Source of the DNA: Tetracentron sinense
Taxonomy: Eukaryota > Streptophyta > Magnoliopsida > Trochodendrales > Trochodendraceae
Direction of reading: 5' to 3'
DNA: 64,000 nucleotides
Assembly: GCA_015143295.1 (NCBI GenBank)
Contig: CM026555.1
Span: 62,001-126,000 of the forward strand
Below the pieces are notes generated by a model that did not search any database, was not told where the DNA came from, and saw nothing but the letters and a program-made list of their open reading frames with translations. Positions 11,433 to 23,130 of the stretch are shown in pieces; position 1 is the stretch's first letter, and each line of letters opens with the position of its first letter. The position numbers were made by a program, and so were the translations under genes.

Positions 11433-12600
11433 TTGATTTGCCCAAAAATTACCTCTGACAGGGCTACCCTTCAAACCCTCCTCGAACTCTCCGAAGTAGA
11501 GTATGACTCAGAACAGGAAGAAGAACCGCCTAAGGAAATTCTGGACCTCCTTGAGTATAGCGAAGGATTCCTGCAGTCAAATAGGGAAGACACTGAAATA
11601 GTCAATCTGGGATCCACAGACAACCCCTAGCTAGTCAAGATCAGCACAAGCATGAGCACTCAGCAGAGAGCGGATACGATCAGTTTCCTGAGAAGCTACA
11701 ATGATGTCTTCGCCTGGTCATATGCAAACATGCCAGGCTTAGACCCAGCATTGGTGGTACATAGACTGCCCCTGAACCTGGATGTCAGACCAATTAAGTA
11801 GAAACTAAGATGGATGAGACCCGAATGGTCACAAAAGGTCAAGGAAGAAGTTGAAAAGTAGATCAGTGTAGGCTTCCTAGCAGTTGCAACCTCCCCTGAG
11901 TGGTTAGCCAACATTGTACCAGTACCTAAGAAGGATGGAAAAGTCCGAATGTGTATTGACTACCGAAATCTTAACAGGATAAGCCCCAAGGATAACTTTC
12001 CTCTCCCACATATCGATATTCTGATCGACAATACTGCTGGACATGAGACTCTCTCATTTATGGATGGTTTCTCCGGATATAACCAGATCAGGATGGCAGA
12101 AGAAGACATAGAGAAAACCTCTTTTATCACACCTTGGGTTATATTTGGCTACAAGGTCATGCCCTTCAAACTCAAGAACGCAGGGGCCACCTACCTGAGA
12201 GCCATGACAGCCTTATTCCATGACATGATCCACAAGTCCGCTGAGATCTATGTAGATGACATGATCGTCAAGTCTCTTACAGTCGAGCAGCACCTAGAAG
12301 ACCTGAAGAGACTCTGCGACAGACTCCGAGAGTACGGCCTGAGATTGAATCTAGCCAAATGTGTCTTTGGAGCCTCATCAGGAAAACTCCTTAGCTTCAT
12401 AGTCAGTAAGAGAGGCATTGAGATCGATCCAGCTAAAACCAGAGCTATCATTAAAATGCCAACACCCCAAACTAAAAAGGAGATCCATGGTTTCTTGAGC
12501 AGAATTCAGTACATCAGTAGATTCATTTCTCAGCTCACTCCGATATGCGAACCAATCTTCAAGCTTCTCTAGAAGAACACACCGACAGTCTGGACAGCAG
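11433..12600 (+). pseudogene. pol: Tat-1 reverse transcriptase
   Basis: A single frame runs from 11433 through RT into RNase H. RT hallmarks in order: FLAVATSPEWLANIVPVPKK (about 11873-11935), VRMCIDYRNLN, FPLPHIDILID, MDGFSGYNQI (about 12061-12090), and the catalytic YVDDMIVKS (about 12250-12276). Both catalytic Asp are intact. Stops in the frame are all TAG: 11628, 11799, 11859 and 12570; at 11799 and 11859 relatives normally have Gln. It would copy element RNA to DNA from the tRNA primer. Confidence 0.92.
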
Positions 12601-13058
12601 AATGCCAAGAAGCCTTTGATAGAATAAAACAGTATCTCCTGAATCCTCTAGTACTTGTGCCTCCTACACCGGGATGGCTACTGCTACTCTACATCTTTGA
12701 ACAAGAAAGCTCCATAGGGTGCATCCTGGCACAACATGACGAGACAGGCAGAACAGAACAAGCCATCTACTACATTAGTAGACGCCTGCTAGAGTATGAA
12801 GAGTGGTACAACCCTCTTAAGAAGACAAGTTTGGCACTGATCTGGGCTACTCAGCATCTTCGGCACTATCTACTTTCCTACCCAGTAATTCTGATCTCCC
12901 GAATAAACCCACTCAAGTACTTGCTAGAAAAACCAGCCACCATCAGAAGGACAGCTCGATGGCTCATGATGTTGTCTGAATTCGACATCACGTACATGAC
13001 ACAGAAGTCAATCAAGGGGCTGGTGACAGCAGATCACCTTGCTCATAGTCCAGCATAG
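12601..13058 (+). pseudogene. pol: Tat-1 RNase H (RT-linked)
   Basis: Continues the RT frame: ECQEAFDRIKQYL connection, then a gypsy RNase H reading WLLLLYIFEQESSIGCILAQ (the YL..D position has lost its Asp, being Phe-Glu here), AIYYISRRLLEYE, and LRHYLLSYPV, through RWLMMLSEFDITY. Ends at TAG 13056. The altered first acidic position implies little or no activity even apart from the upstream stops. Confidence 0.82.
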
Positions 13059-13560
13059 GACTACGTGTCTGTACATGATCGATTTCCAGACGAAGCCATC
13101 TTGTATGCAGAAGCTGACAAACATGAGTACTATGGCTAGGAGTTGTACTTTGACGGAGCTGCCAACAGTCATGGGCATGGGGCAGGAGCAGTCTGATCTC
13201 ACCCAAGGGAGCACATCTCCCTATCTCAGTCAAATTGAAATTCAGATGTTCTAACAATGAGGCAGAATACGAGGCATGCATAGCCGGACTGAAAGAAGCC
13301 CTGGACATCGGGATTGAAGAGGTAGATGTCTACGGTGACTCGTCATTGGTAATTTATCAGGCGAATGAATCTTGGACCATCTGAGAATCAAGGCTAGTCC
13401 CGTACTTAGCCTACCTCAATCTGTTAATCAGTCAGTTTAGAAGATTTAGCTTCAGCCACAGGTTCAGGAGCCAGAACAGATTCGCCAACGCGCTGGCCAC
13501 TCTTGCTTCCATGGTACAGATCCCTACCGACATCATGTTCTAGCCGATCAAAATTTAGCA
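13059..13560 (+). pseudogene. Tat-1 second (archaeal-like) RNase H
   Basis: A second RNase H domain follows the first: LYFDGAANSHGHGAGAV (about 13144-13190), a 1-nt frameshift, then NNEAEYEACIAGLKEAL (about 13253-13303), DVYGDSSLVIYQ (about 13327-13362) and NRFANALATLAS. The first three acidic residues (Asp, Glu, Asp) are present; the fourth is Asn where active relatives have Asp. An extra RNase H between the RT-linked one and integrase is diagnostic of Tat-lineage gypsy elements. TAG at 13137 and TGA at about 13381 break it. Confidence 0.85.
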
Positions 13561-14852
13561 ACAGGATCAACCTACCTACTGCCTTCAGATCGAGGAGGTA
13601 TCAAATAATAAGCCTTGGTATAAGGACATCAAGTAGTACCTCGAGGACGAGACCTTCCCTCTCGGTGCAGACCATCGAGCAATCAGAAGACTGGCTATTC
13701 AGTTTGTCTTATCAGGGGGCATCTTATACAAGAGGTCGCCGAACCTGCTCTGGCTCAGATGCCTAGATACCAGTGAAGTAGCACAGATAGTTGAAGAAGT
13801 TCATGGAGGAAATTACGGCCCAAACATGAACGGGTTGATGCTATCTAAGAAGATTTTAAGGCTAGGCTACTACTGGTCCACTATGCAATCAGATTGTTGC
13901 AAGCATATACAGAAGTGCCACCAGTGCCAAATCTACCCCGACAGGGTAAATGCACCGCTAAACAGGCTACACAATCTCACCACTCCTTGGCCATTCTCAT
14001 CTTAGGCATCGACATCATCAGACCCATAGCTCCGAAAGCATCCAACGGACATTAATTCATTCTGGTAGCAATCGATTATTTCATAAAATGGGTCAAGGCA
14101 GCCTCTTATGCTAGTGTCACAGCCTCAGTGGTTCAGTGTTTTCTGAAAAGAAATTTTATTTGCCGATATGGGGTCCCATACGAGATTGTAACAGACAATG
14201 CCCTCAACTTCTGTAACAAGGGGATGACTGGCCTCTACCAGATATTCAAGATCCAATATCACAACTCTACGCCATACAGGCCACAGACCAATGGTGCAGT
14301 CGAGGCAGCCAATAAGAATCTGAAGAAATCATCGAGAAGATGGCCACCAAGTACTCTGCCTGGCATGAGATGCTCCCTTATTCACTCATGGCCTACAGAA
14401 CGTCCATCCGAACCTCAACAGGGGTAACAACATTCTCTCTGGCCTATGGTATGGAAGCAGTCCTCCCCGTCGAAGTACAAATTCCATCACTCTGGGTGTT
14501 AATTGAAGCAGATCTCTCAGAAGAAGAATGGGCACAAACTCGGTATGAGCAGTTGAATCTGATTGAAAAGCGGCAACTGAAAGCCATCAACCACTCTCAA
14601 GCCTATCAGGGGCGCATGGTTAGGGCATTCAACAGGAAAGTCAAGGCAAGAAGCATCAAGATCGGTGACCTGGTCCTCCAGAAGATGTTGCCAAACCGCC
14701 CTGACCCGAGGGGCAAATTCACTCCCAACTATGAAGGCCCATACGTCGTCCGAGACAAATTCTCAGGCGGTGCCCTTCGACTGGGAAGTATGGATGATGA
14801 AAACTTCCCAGAACCCGTCAATATGGATAAAGTCAAAAGATACTATGCTTAG
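13561..14852 (+). pseudogene. pol: Tat-1 integrase
   Basis: Zinc-binding HHCC region at about 13798-13930 (VHGGNYGPNMNG ... KCHQCQ): the first His and both Cys are present; the second His is Asn. The catalytic core has LVAIDYF (about 14064), EIVTDNALNFC (about 14185) and NGAVEAANKN (about 14291), so the D,D,E triad is visible, but two frame changes (near 14000-14050 and 14330) separate the parts. The C-terminal domain is nearly clean: GDLVLQKMLPNRPDPRGKF through PVNMDKVKRYYA, ending at 14852. No chromodomain, as expected for Tat. Confidence 0.88.
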
Positions 14853-15054
14853 GGTCTAGATCTGATAGGCGCTTTGCACTTATAGTTTCTCCGGGAAATG
14901 ACAGGAGGCTATCCTTGGTACACTCTTCATCCCTCTTTCCTATAACCCTTTTACAAATCAATAAAATTCACTAGTTTGCCCCTCGAGCCTGACAACCCTT
15001 CTTTCATTACACTTTTTTAGTGACACCCTCCCTAGCCCTCTGCGGTAATTGCCT

Positions 15055-15098
15055 GAACTACGTCATGACCTGATCCTATAAAAGGGTACGTAGACAAC
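15055..15098 (+). other. GAACTACG / TACGTAGG motif, copy in the Tat-1 3' region
   Basis: GAACTACGTCATGACCTGAT, then CCT/AGG stem, then GGGTACGTAGACAAC. A second hairpin (CCTGA/TCAGG, 15097-15112) and GTGCGGTC follow. Tat-2 has the same arrangement at 30384-30426 on the minus strand. Confidence 0.7.
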
Positions 15099-15321
15099 CT
15101 GACAAAATCAGGTGCGGTCACAAAAAAGGGTATCCACTCCCCGAATCTCCCCAAATAGAGTCCCCCTTTCCCCAAAGAGAGTCATCAACTATCCCCCATA
15201 GATTCACTCCCTAAGCAGTGAAAAACTCTCCCAGCTTCCTGTGCAAATCGATTCTCAAGGGTACAAAATTTCTATCGAAAGGAAACCCAAAATAGAAGTC
15301 GAAACATTTCAGCAGTCAGAG

Positions 15322-15448
15322 ACTCCCCACAGAGACAGTCTCTCCCAAATCTTTACCCAACAAAAGAACCTTTTAGAGACAATCTCTTTGGAAAAAAAAT
15401 CCTCTGGCAGAGACAACCTCTCTCACCCTCCCTGGTAGAGACAATCTT
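15322..15448 (+). repeat. Palindromic GAGACARTCTC words
   Basis: Four to five near-copies of AGAGACAATCTCT spaced about 30-50 bp, each nearly self-complementary, in the Tat-1 3' region. Confidence 0.7.
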
Positions 15449-15802
15449 TCTCAACATCCCCCAGTAAAAAAAAAAAATCACCAGGAAACCCAAGGCACAA
15501 GCCTTAAGCAGAAAAATTCACCCAAAAACAGAAGGGTTCCCATCCAGAAGGTGAAAATCAATTATATCAAAACCAAAACCTCCAAGGGAGTGTAAATCAA
15601 CAACAAACAAGAGAAATCCCCCAACCTACATTTCATCCTACTCTAAGTCCTTCTAGATCCCCTAGAAGTTATGAGTGCAAGCGCAGTATCACATCTGTAT
15701 CTCCAGTGGAAATATCATCCTCAAATCCCCAGAGGAGCGCCATTTAGGGCAATGACGGGAAAAGACCTATTTTTCTGAGCATAAATAAAGCTTCCCCAGT
15801 AA

Positions 15803-15995
15803 GTCGTGGGCATTAGTGAAAATCGGCAAAGGCCTCATTACGAAAAATCACGCGATCCCCAGACCTAGTCTTGTGACTAGGGGTAAAAAAGGGACAAAAA
15901 TCAATCAGCTTCGCAGGCATGAGGAAAGCCGTCAATGGCCTCATCATGCAAAAGTTATGCGAACCCAATGACTTGGTCATTCCAAGGGAAAAAAA
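15803..15995 (+). repeat. Duplicated hairpin module in the Tat-1 3' region
   Basis: Two related units of about 95 bp. Each has GTGG/GCAGGCAT..., GGCCTCAT, a C-rich stretch, a hairpin, then a G-run and A-run. Hairpin A: CCTAGTC-TTGT-GACTAGG (15864-15881), followed by GGTAAAAAAGGG. Hairpin B: CTTGG-TCATT-CCAAG (15972-15986), followed by GGAAAAAAATGG. Tat-2 carries both units. Confidence 0.75.
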
Positions 15996-16330
15996 TGGAG
16001 AAAAGCTAAAGAGCAGTTTGGCAACAGAATCCAGCAGCAATCAGACTAGCCAGATAAATCCCCTACAGCAGTCCTCGACAGATGGCATGGAAGAGTAGCT
16101 TCCCCGACATTAGTCTCCAGCAGAGTTCAGATCCCCAGCAGTGATCTATGACAGTGTCATATCCCCTAGCAGATCCCTAGTAACGGTCTACAATAGTATT
16201 ACATTCCCAGTGGATCCCCAAGTAAAGGCATCCAATTTGCTCCCCAGCAAGCTTCTCCCTAGCCAGAGTCTAATCTCCAGCAATGGCAAGGCAAATAGGT
16301 CTGCCCACGAACTTCCCCAGCAGTGACAAA
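15990..16330 (+). repeat. Degenerate CCCCAGCAG repeats
   Basis: The word CCCAGCAG or a close variant (CCAGCAG, CCCTAGCAG, CCCAGTGG) recurs about ten times at irregular 20-40 bp spacing, often followed by TGATC or TCAGATC. A decayed minisatellite in the Tat-1 3' region. Confidence 0.55.
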
Positions 16331-16900
16331 GCCTCTTCTGGGTCATACTCTACTCTCTAAGAATGAAAGGCAAAATTACAAAACCCCCAAGACCTGTCTA
16401 AGGCAACCTCCAGGCAAAACTGATAGCTAGTTGAACATTCTTTCTGTTGAAATCAAAAACTTTTACAAAGGTTCAAAATTTTTTATAAAATGTTTTTAAA
16501 AAGCAACTCCTCTTTCGTACCCTGACTAGGTTATACTAGCCTGCACTGAGATGCCCCAGCAAGACAAAGCAAAAGAAACCGGCACCATGCATCCCCGTAA
16601 GTTGCAATCAGTAGAGTCATGGGAAAGCATTCTCGCCCTTATCCCCTGCATGACATCCCTGCATGGTCACACCTCGTGTGACTAAACTCCTTAGCATCAT
16701 CTTTGATCAAAATTCAGCGCCTCTCGGCCATCTCAATCATCTGGCTAGTGCCCAGCACTGGACATGCCACCACGTTGCACTCACCATTTGCATTGCATGC
16801 ATACATGTCATCATTTTGCATCCCTGTTATCCGACCTCGGTGTAAAAATAGGTTGATTCCAGTCTTTGCCATTCAAATCGCCAACCTTGGCATTGTCCAG

Positions 16901-16914
16901 CAAAGAGGGGTAGC
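16901..16914 (+). other. Tat-1 polypurine tract
   Basis: CAAAGAGGGGTAGC lies directly before the TG of the 3' LTR at 16915; Tat-2 has AAAGAGGTGCAAC at the equivalent place. Primes plus-strand DNA synthesis. Confidence 0.75.
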
Positions 16915-19375
16915 TGTAAGCACCATATTTTTACACCCCATCTAACTATAAGTAAACCCTAGTTGAATCCTAGTTAAACCCTAGCTAAACTCTAGCTAAA
17001 CCTTAGGTAAACCCTAGACTCAACCCTGGGACCTATCCCTAGTTTAAGCCTAGTTAAACCTTAGGACTCACCCTAAGTGAAGCCCATGTTAAAATCCTAG
17101 CCTTAGATGACCCTAGCATAACCTTAGAGCCCTTAGGGCTTAAACCCTAAGACCCATGGCTTATAGGGCCTGACCCCCGGCCTCAAGCCCATAAGGCCCC
17201 AAAAACCTTAGCCTATCTCCCTTAGTATGTGCAGGGCCAGGCCCATTTCAAATCCAAATTCATAATGTCGGTATAAGGTCTACCGATATTTCAATTTGGC
17301 CTTGTTTCATAGTGTCGGTAGACCCTCTACTAATAGTATGTGAGTACCGAGTTTGTAGTTTACGAACACCTTGCACACTCAACCTTCATCTCAATCTCTC
17401 CCTTCATAGCCCTTAGTCGACCTCCCTCGGGTCCAACCAGGTTCTCCCCCTTCTCCTTAATCCCTCTCAGGTCCCTTAGTTCCTTCCCTATAAAACCAAA
17501 CACCCCCTACGGTTTAAGGGGTCTGCATTTATAAAGAGAATCCCTGTTGTAAAAAAACCGTGTTCCTTAGCCTCTCCTCTCCCTTGGTCTTGATCCGAGG
17601 ACTCCCTTGGACCTACCTCTCTCCTCCCCTGCCCGTGTAGCCCCACCAGGAGGTACCACCATCGTGCACAGACCACCTCTCATTTCGGTGGAGCAGAGCA
17701 TTCTGGTAGGGTCATCCCCTACCCTCATTTTCTCCTTTTGTAATCAATGTGAGCCCCTGGTCATCTCCAGGGGACGTTTTTGTTACTTTATTGGTGTGTA
17801 GATAGCATCCAAAACCCATACAGGGTGTTCACTCACCTAAACCATAGGTGTGGTGAACCCCTACGGGTGTTCCCATTTATTAGAGCTTTGCAAGCCATCA
17901 CAGAACCTTCTGGGGGTCCCTCAGATCATGAGAGAATCCCTAGTAACCTCTGTGCATAGCTCCATGGGCAGAAACTTGGTTTTTTTAAAAAAATCAGGAA
18001 TAGTGGTAATTCCAGTACCGCCATTCTTGGTAAGGCCTATTTTCATTTGGTCGTTCAACGTTTTACCGACATCCTATTTTTGGCCTAGTTTTGTATTGGC
18101 GGTAGAATAACTACCGCCAATATGCTGTTTCTTTCACAGTGACTTTGCAGCCTTGTGGGGCCCACTCTAGGCATCCTCTAGGGCCCACACCTGGCCTAAA
18201 ACCTTCCTGGGAGTCCCTTCTTCACTCCCCTGATCTCAAATCACTTTGGGTTATAGCTTAACCCTAGTTAACTTTGGCAAAAACACAGTTCAAAAACACT
18301 GTTTATAATGTCAGTAATTCAATTACCAACATTAACTGTTTTTTTGATTTGGGCTTTTACAGGGCCCAGACCTGGTAGGAGGCCACTTTAGGCCCTGTCT
18401 ACCCCCCTGGACCCACCTTAGACCGTACCAGACCCTTAACCACGGTTAAAAACACCTCTGGTTAACATTTAACCGTAGTTAAGCACCCCTTAACCCTACA
18501 AACTTTTGAAAAACTAAAAAGAAATTCCTGAAAATATAATTGGACCATAATACTGATTTTGGCTCTCTCCCTATCCCTGGTTAGCAACCCTAACCACAGT
18601 TAGAATCCCCTTAACTTCGGTTAGCAACCCTCATCGTAGTTAATCTCAGTTTACGGCCTATCGGGCCTAAAAACCAAGTCTACAGGACTCATCTTTGGCC
18701 TAGCGGGGCTCCCCTTAGCCTACCGGGCTATATCTCACCTACCCTTTACTGCGGTTAGCAACCCTAACCATAATTAGTTCTGCCTAACCCCGGTTAGCAA
18801 TCCTAACCCAATCCGGACTCCATCTTAGTCTAACGGACTATCCCCTAAGCCTACCGAGCTTGAATAGCATGCACTTGACCCTCCTCGGTTGACCACACCC
18901 TAGTCTACCGGACTAGTCCATGTTAGCCACCCTTGGTGCACACACACATGCCTCTGGCCTCGGCACAAGCTCACGTGCCAGAACTACGCTCTGTCTGATC
19001 TCACGCTGTGAGTACGTAGGTAACCCAACTTGGGTTCGCACCCCAGTTAACTTTTCCTTTCTTGGATTAGTGTTAACTTAAATACTCCAGCATTCTAATC
19101 AAGATTAACTTTATTTGGCTTAAACCTGGGGAGTACGAAACCGTTGAAAACCCAAAGCATCGGGGTATGTTCCCGGACTTAACCAAACCCCTTACCCTAA
19201 TCTCACTCGCAGACTAAGGCCTTATCCAAACTCGGGGGACTCATTCCTTCTGAATGAATAGGTGGCGACTCTTAAATGATAAAACCCTTTCACACCCGTC
19301 AGGGTACACAGGTAATTCCACCATCATCATCCATCTTCTTTTTGTGAGTGGGAGGAAAAATTCCCGGCGCTCACA
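16915..19375 (+). repeat. Tat-1 3' LTR
   Basis: 2461-bp LTR matching the 5' LTR with many substitutions and extra CTAGTTAAACCCTAG-type units near 16960-17020. Ends GGCGCTCACA and is followed by the target duplication GATTC (19376-19380). Contains a GAACTACG motif at 18981-19024. Confidence 0.93.
18981..19024 (+). other. GAACTACG / TACGTAGG motif in the Tat-1 3' LTR
   Basis: Same structure as at 5929-5972, stem CTCAC-GCT-GTGAG. Downstream TTGGGTTCGCACCCCAG folds as a five-pair stem with a seven-base TTCGCAC loop, very like a tRNA T-arm. Confidence 0.7.
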
Positions 19376-19380
19376 GATTC

Positions 19381-20910
19381 CTTAATTAAAAGGGATAAGT
19401 CAACATCCTAACTCAAAGAAGGAAACCTAATCAAACTAGGAGACCAACACCAAGGGGGGGCATGAGCTTCTATGGGGCGTGGATTTTGGGGAGTTAAGAC
19501 TCCCTTTTGTAATCTAATTACAGTTCCATCTTAATCCTTAATGCAATCCAACCATTCGATTTAAATTCCATAATTAAAGGAATTATATTTTAACAATTAT
19601 TCAATTAAACAAATCCTAATCCAATTAGGTTGCTCAAGTGGGCGCCCCACCCTAAGGTTTAAACCCATGGGCTTTGGTCCATATTAAAGGTCCAATTTAA
19701 TGGGTTTATGGATATGGGTCAAACCCATTTCCCCTTTAATTATGTTAATTAAATAATTACTAAAATAATCTATATGTTTAAATTAACAATTAATTTAAAC
19801 AATAGATTAACTTTTAATCTATTTAATTAAATGATTAACTTTTAATCACTTAAAATAATTGATTAACTTTTAATCAATTATTGAGCTTGCATTTCTTATG
19901 TGAGCACCTCCACAGATTGCTTTGGGACATTCTTACCCTAGCTTATCCAATGTTATCCCATTGACCCTAAATGGAAATTACATCGGAATTGCAAGTGATG
20001 TGAGATATCCATGTTGCAATTGAATCCCAGTATATGAACATTAACCATTACGGATCCCACCACATGAACTTTTAAATTCGATTTATCCTTCCAAATACAT
20101 TATCCCTAATGGACCTTCGAGATTGACATACTATCTAACCCATAGCCCATTGCAAATCATTTGGGTTTCCAAGACTTATGATTAAGCCATGAGAAACAAT
20201 TTCTCATGAAATATTTTTTGAGAAAATCCTTTTATAAGTATAATACTTTTTAATAAAAGTATATTTCAAAACTTATTTTGTTTTCAAAATCACCTGCGTA
20301 TGATTTGAACTTAATCAACTGTCTTGCCCGGAACTTGGATAATCTCTCAAATTAATGAGCATGTATTTCTTGTTTGAAATTCATCATGACTTAAACAACT
20401 TTCTGACTATCCAACTGTCACTGTATTGTATTCCCTAAGTTAGAAAATACGTTAGTGGAATCAAAACAGTCAGATCCCCGCTCAGTCATAGATGAACTCA
20501 TCAGATCTAAGGATCATCGAAACCGTTCAATGTGAATGAGAGACCAAATATCTGATAGTATGTTTATGCAAGAGGTCTCTCATTGAATGCAATCAATTAG
20601 TGTACATTTAAGCACCCATATGTTGATGTGTAGTCTCCACTACAATAGTTCGAGATAGAACTACATCTCAACTATTGAGAACATCTTAGCATTCTGGTAG
20701 CCATATAAGTGAAGTATCCAGCTTCACCCACAGCTGTGACTATATAAGTTATAAGGAACCGGAAAGTTATATCTGCCTGTGATAATCTAATCACATAACT
20801 ATTCTGCAATATATCCTATGGACCTTTATCGATATCTCATATCGTATAGATCACTTTATTCGAGAGCTTGTTGAGCAAAATGTTGTGACATTGGAACACT
20901 CTCGTAGAAT
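19381..20910 (-). repeat. Antisense family-C LTR, continuation after Tat-1
   Basis: Rejoins the LTR sequence cut at 3949. AT-rich, no coding signal; CTCAAGTGGGCGCCCCACCC near 19636 matches the reverse complement of the same landmark in the LTR at 53717-61005 (about 60045-60068). The sense 5' end is missing, apparently cut where another copia LTR fragment begins. Confidence 0.5.
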
Positions 20911-21214
20911 GATGAGTCGAGTCCTGTTTGGGTGAGGTTCGAGTCTGTGAATATATTTACTTTGTCTTATTGGATTCTATTTGCTGGACTAGGTCCTGTG
21001 GTTTTTCCAGAAAGGGTTTCCACGTAAACACCTTTGTGTTGTGGTTTGCTTGTCTTCTTTATTTCTGCACTTTAATGGTTATCCTCCCTTAGTTAATAAT
21101 TTGATTGCTAAAATTGAAATAGGGTAGATAGACTTTTAGGAAGACCTAACCACCCCTTGGGTTTGTGAGTTCTCAACTCAAATACTTTATTTGGGGTTCA
21201 CCGGGTATTTTTCA
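20911..21214 (+). repeat. Sense family-A copia LTR fragment, 3' end only
   Basis: About 300 bp aligning with the reverse complement of the 37817-38110 end of the copia LTR: ATTTACTTTGTCTTATTGG, GGACTAGGTCC, GGTTTCCACGTAAA, CTCAACTCAAA, and the terminus GGGTTCACCGGGTATTTTTCA. TGGT follows, the start of a copia primer site, but the match stops there. Confidence 0.65.
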
Positions 21215-23130
21215 TGGTTGAAGAAACAAAGGAAAAACAGGCAAAACAGAATAAATCAGCAGAACCCGCTTGAGTGAGATTTCAGCCCACTAGAGCGAGT
21301 CCAGTCGGAATAGGAAAACAAAAAACAAGAAGAAACTTGCTAGAGCGAGAATCAACTTCGATAAAGTGAGATCATTAGGAATGCAACTCGCTAGAGCTAG
21401 AATAACCAAACGAGCGAGATAAGCAAGCCTGAGCGCAATGGAGTTATCCAAGAGGAAACTCGCTAGTGCAAGAATCAACCCCGCTAGAGTGAGAATAAGC
21501 CCCGCTCGAGAGAGACCGTGCACGAAACTGTATAACAAAATTTTTTTGGGATTTTGTTTTAGGGTTTAAGACCCCCAACCCTATAAATAGACCTTTATTT
21601 GTGGGTTTAGGGTTATTATTAGAGTCCTAAACCTAATTTGGAGAGAGAGGAGAGAGAAACTAGGGTTTTCAAGGGAGATTTGCTTGGAGAGAAAGGAAAG
21701 CTTGGAGATTGACTCAAAAGGCCATTCTTAAGCGTTGGATAGTTGGGAAACGATCTTGGAAGATCGATATACCGTCTAACCTAACTTTATTATCATTTTG
21801 ATATGTATGAACAAGAATGAGCATGGATTATTTGGTTATTAACATGATTAAGTATGTATTGTCAAGGTTTGAGCAAGAAATAGGGTTTTTGTGCATTTAT
21901 AGGTTTCAATAAGCATGATTTTGATTGGTATGATGTTATTTTTCAATGTTTAACCCTATTCATCTATGATATTAAGTTTTGGGAACTATGGTTGATGTAT
22001 TTGATGGATTTCTAGGGTTTGGACATGAATATGAATGAGGAATAATCATGCATGATGATCAACAGGGGTAGTTTATGCACAAATGTGAGTTGTATGGGTA
22101 TAATGAGAATTAAGGGTTGTGATTGATGCTTATAAACCATGTTATTGAATCTATGAATGTAAAGTATATGGGTATAATTTTCATGAAAAGTTATATGTAC
22201 ATAAACATGTATGGTGATTGAAATTCGGATAGGCTAAGACTTAGAGGAAGGTTTTTCTAACCCAGATTCTTTACCATGGTGGTATAGGCCACTATGGTGG
22301 GGTTTCAATGGTGGGAGATCAGAATCTAAGGGATAACATAGATGAAATTTAGTCACAACATTGAAGGACAAGTTCACATGCATGGTAAGCTACTAAGTCT
22401 GCATAAGTATACATATTCCACAAGTACATGCATCTGGTACAAACTGACATGCATCCTGATACGAACATGCATCAGGAACGAATTGACATGTAAATGCATA
22501 AGTCTCATAACTCTACACAAGTTATTAGTCTAAATATGTAATGGATGATGATATGATATGCTCACATGTTTTCCGCACTTTGATCATGTAAATATGTTGT
22601 GTATGATAAATTTGATAAAGTATACATGATATTATGTTGTTAGTTAGACCTTATATCCACTAAGTGTTTCGTTGTTCAGTCAAACTTTTGATGTCGGTAG
22701 GTTTAGATTTGGAGCACACTGTTGAGTCCTAGATTGAGGAGGAGTACCAGGAAGTGAGAGTAGGTGATTTCCCAGTGGAGGGAGAGAGAGACTTAAATCG
22801 ATATCTGTATTATTGATCCAGGAGATACTTTATTTTGTTTAAGGGTTGTAATAGACATTTTAACATTGATGTTGTTTAGGTTAACTTGGTTATGTGGGAT
22901 CATTATGCATGACCCGGATGTTGTTTAAGTTTCAGATTGGTCATATTTTATAGACGATAGTTCAATTGATTATCGATGATCTTATTGTTCTTATTAAGGA
23001 GAAAATTTTTGATCTTAATTTTGGCATGCCTTATATGATGTTAAGTCAAGTTCTGTACATGAGTGTCACGGGTCCAAAATCCCATTTGAACAAGGTGAGA
23101 TTTTGGGGTGAGGGGGAGGGGTAGGGGGGG
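21215..23130 (+). repeat. 5'-truncated LTR of a family-S relative, sense
   Basis: Shares with the LTR at 49710-51608 a TATA box (CCTATAAATAGA, 21580), a purine-rich leader with GGAGAGAGAGGAGAGAG, CACATG-rich tracts, a GTTAGTTAGACCTTATAT...CACTAAGTG segment and the near-terminal GTCACGGGTCCAAAATCCC. The usual TGTAG...CCC start is missing. 21265-21515 is a run of CGCTAGAGCGAG-like words. No gene. Confidence 0.6.

Larger units (their letters stand above)
14853..16900 (+). other. Tat-1 3' untranslated region
   Basis: About 2 kb with no coding signal in either strand. It holds TCAATAAAA at 14958-14966, the GAACTACG motif (15055-15098), palindromic AGAGACARTCTCT-type words (15322-15448), a duplicated hairpin module (15803-15995) and many CCCCAGCAG-type words (about 16028-16330). 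Parts of it align with the minus-strand 3' region of Tat-2. A long, repeat-rich 3' region is typical of Tat/Ogre elements. Confidence 0.8.
3950..19375 (+). mobile_element. Tat-1: complete-ended Ty3/gypsy element (Tat/Ogre type)
   Basis: A 15.4-kb element with two LTRs starting TGTAAGCACC and ending GGCGCTCACA, flanked by the 5-bp target duplication GATTC (3945-3949 and 19376-19380). Internal order: primer site, leader, ORF1, gag, protease, G-patch, spacer, RT, RNase H, second RNase H, integrase, long 3' region, polypurine tract. A primer site resembling the tRNA-Arg 3' end, a separate upstream ORF1, a spacer between protease and RT, and the extra RNase H are the known Tat/Ogre features. The two LTRs differ by many substitutions and a roughly 70-bp insertion, so the insertion is old. 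All coding regions carry stops or frameshifts. Confidence 0.93.

Noticed and set aside
15813-16040. Possible antisense gene in the Tat-1 3' region
   Set aside because: Some Tat elements carry antisense frames, but this 75-codon frame has no domain; its similarity to 27270-27545 is from the noncoding hairpin modules.
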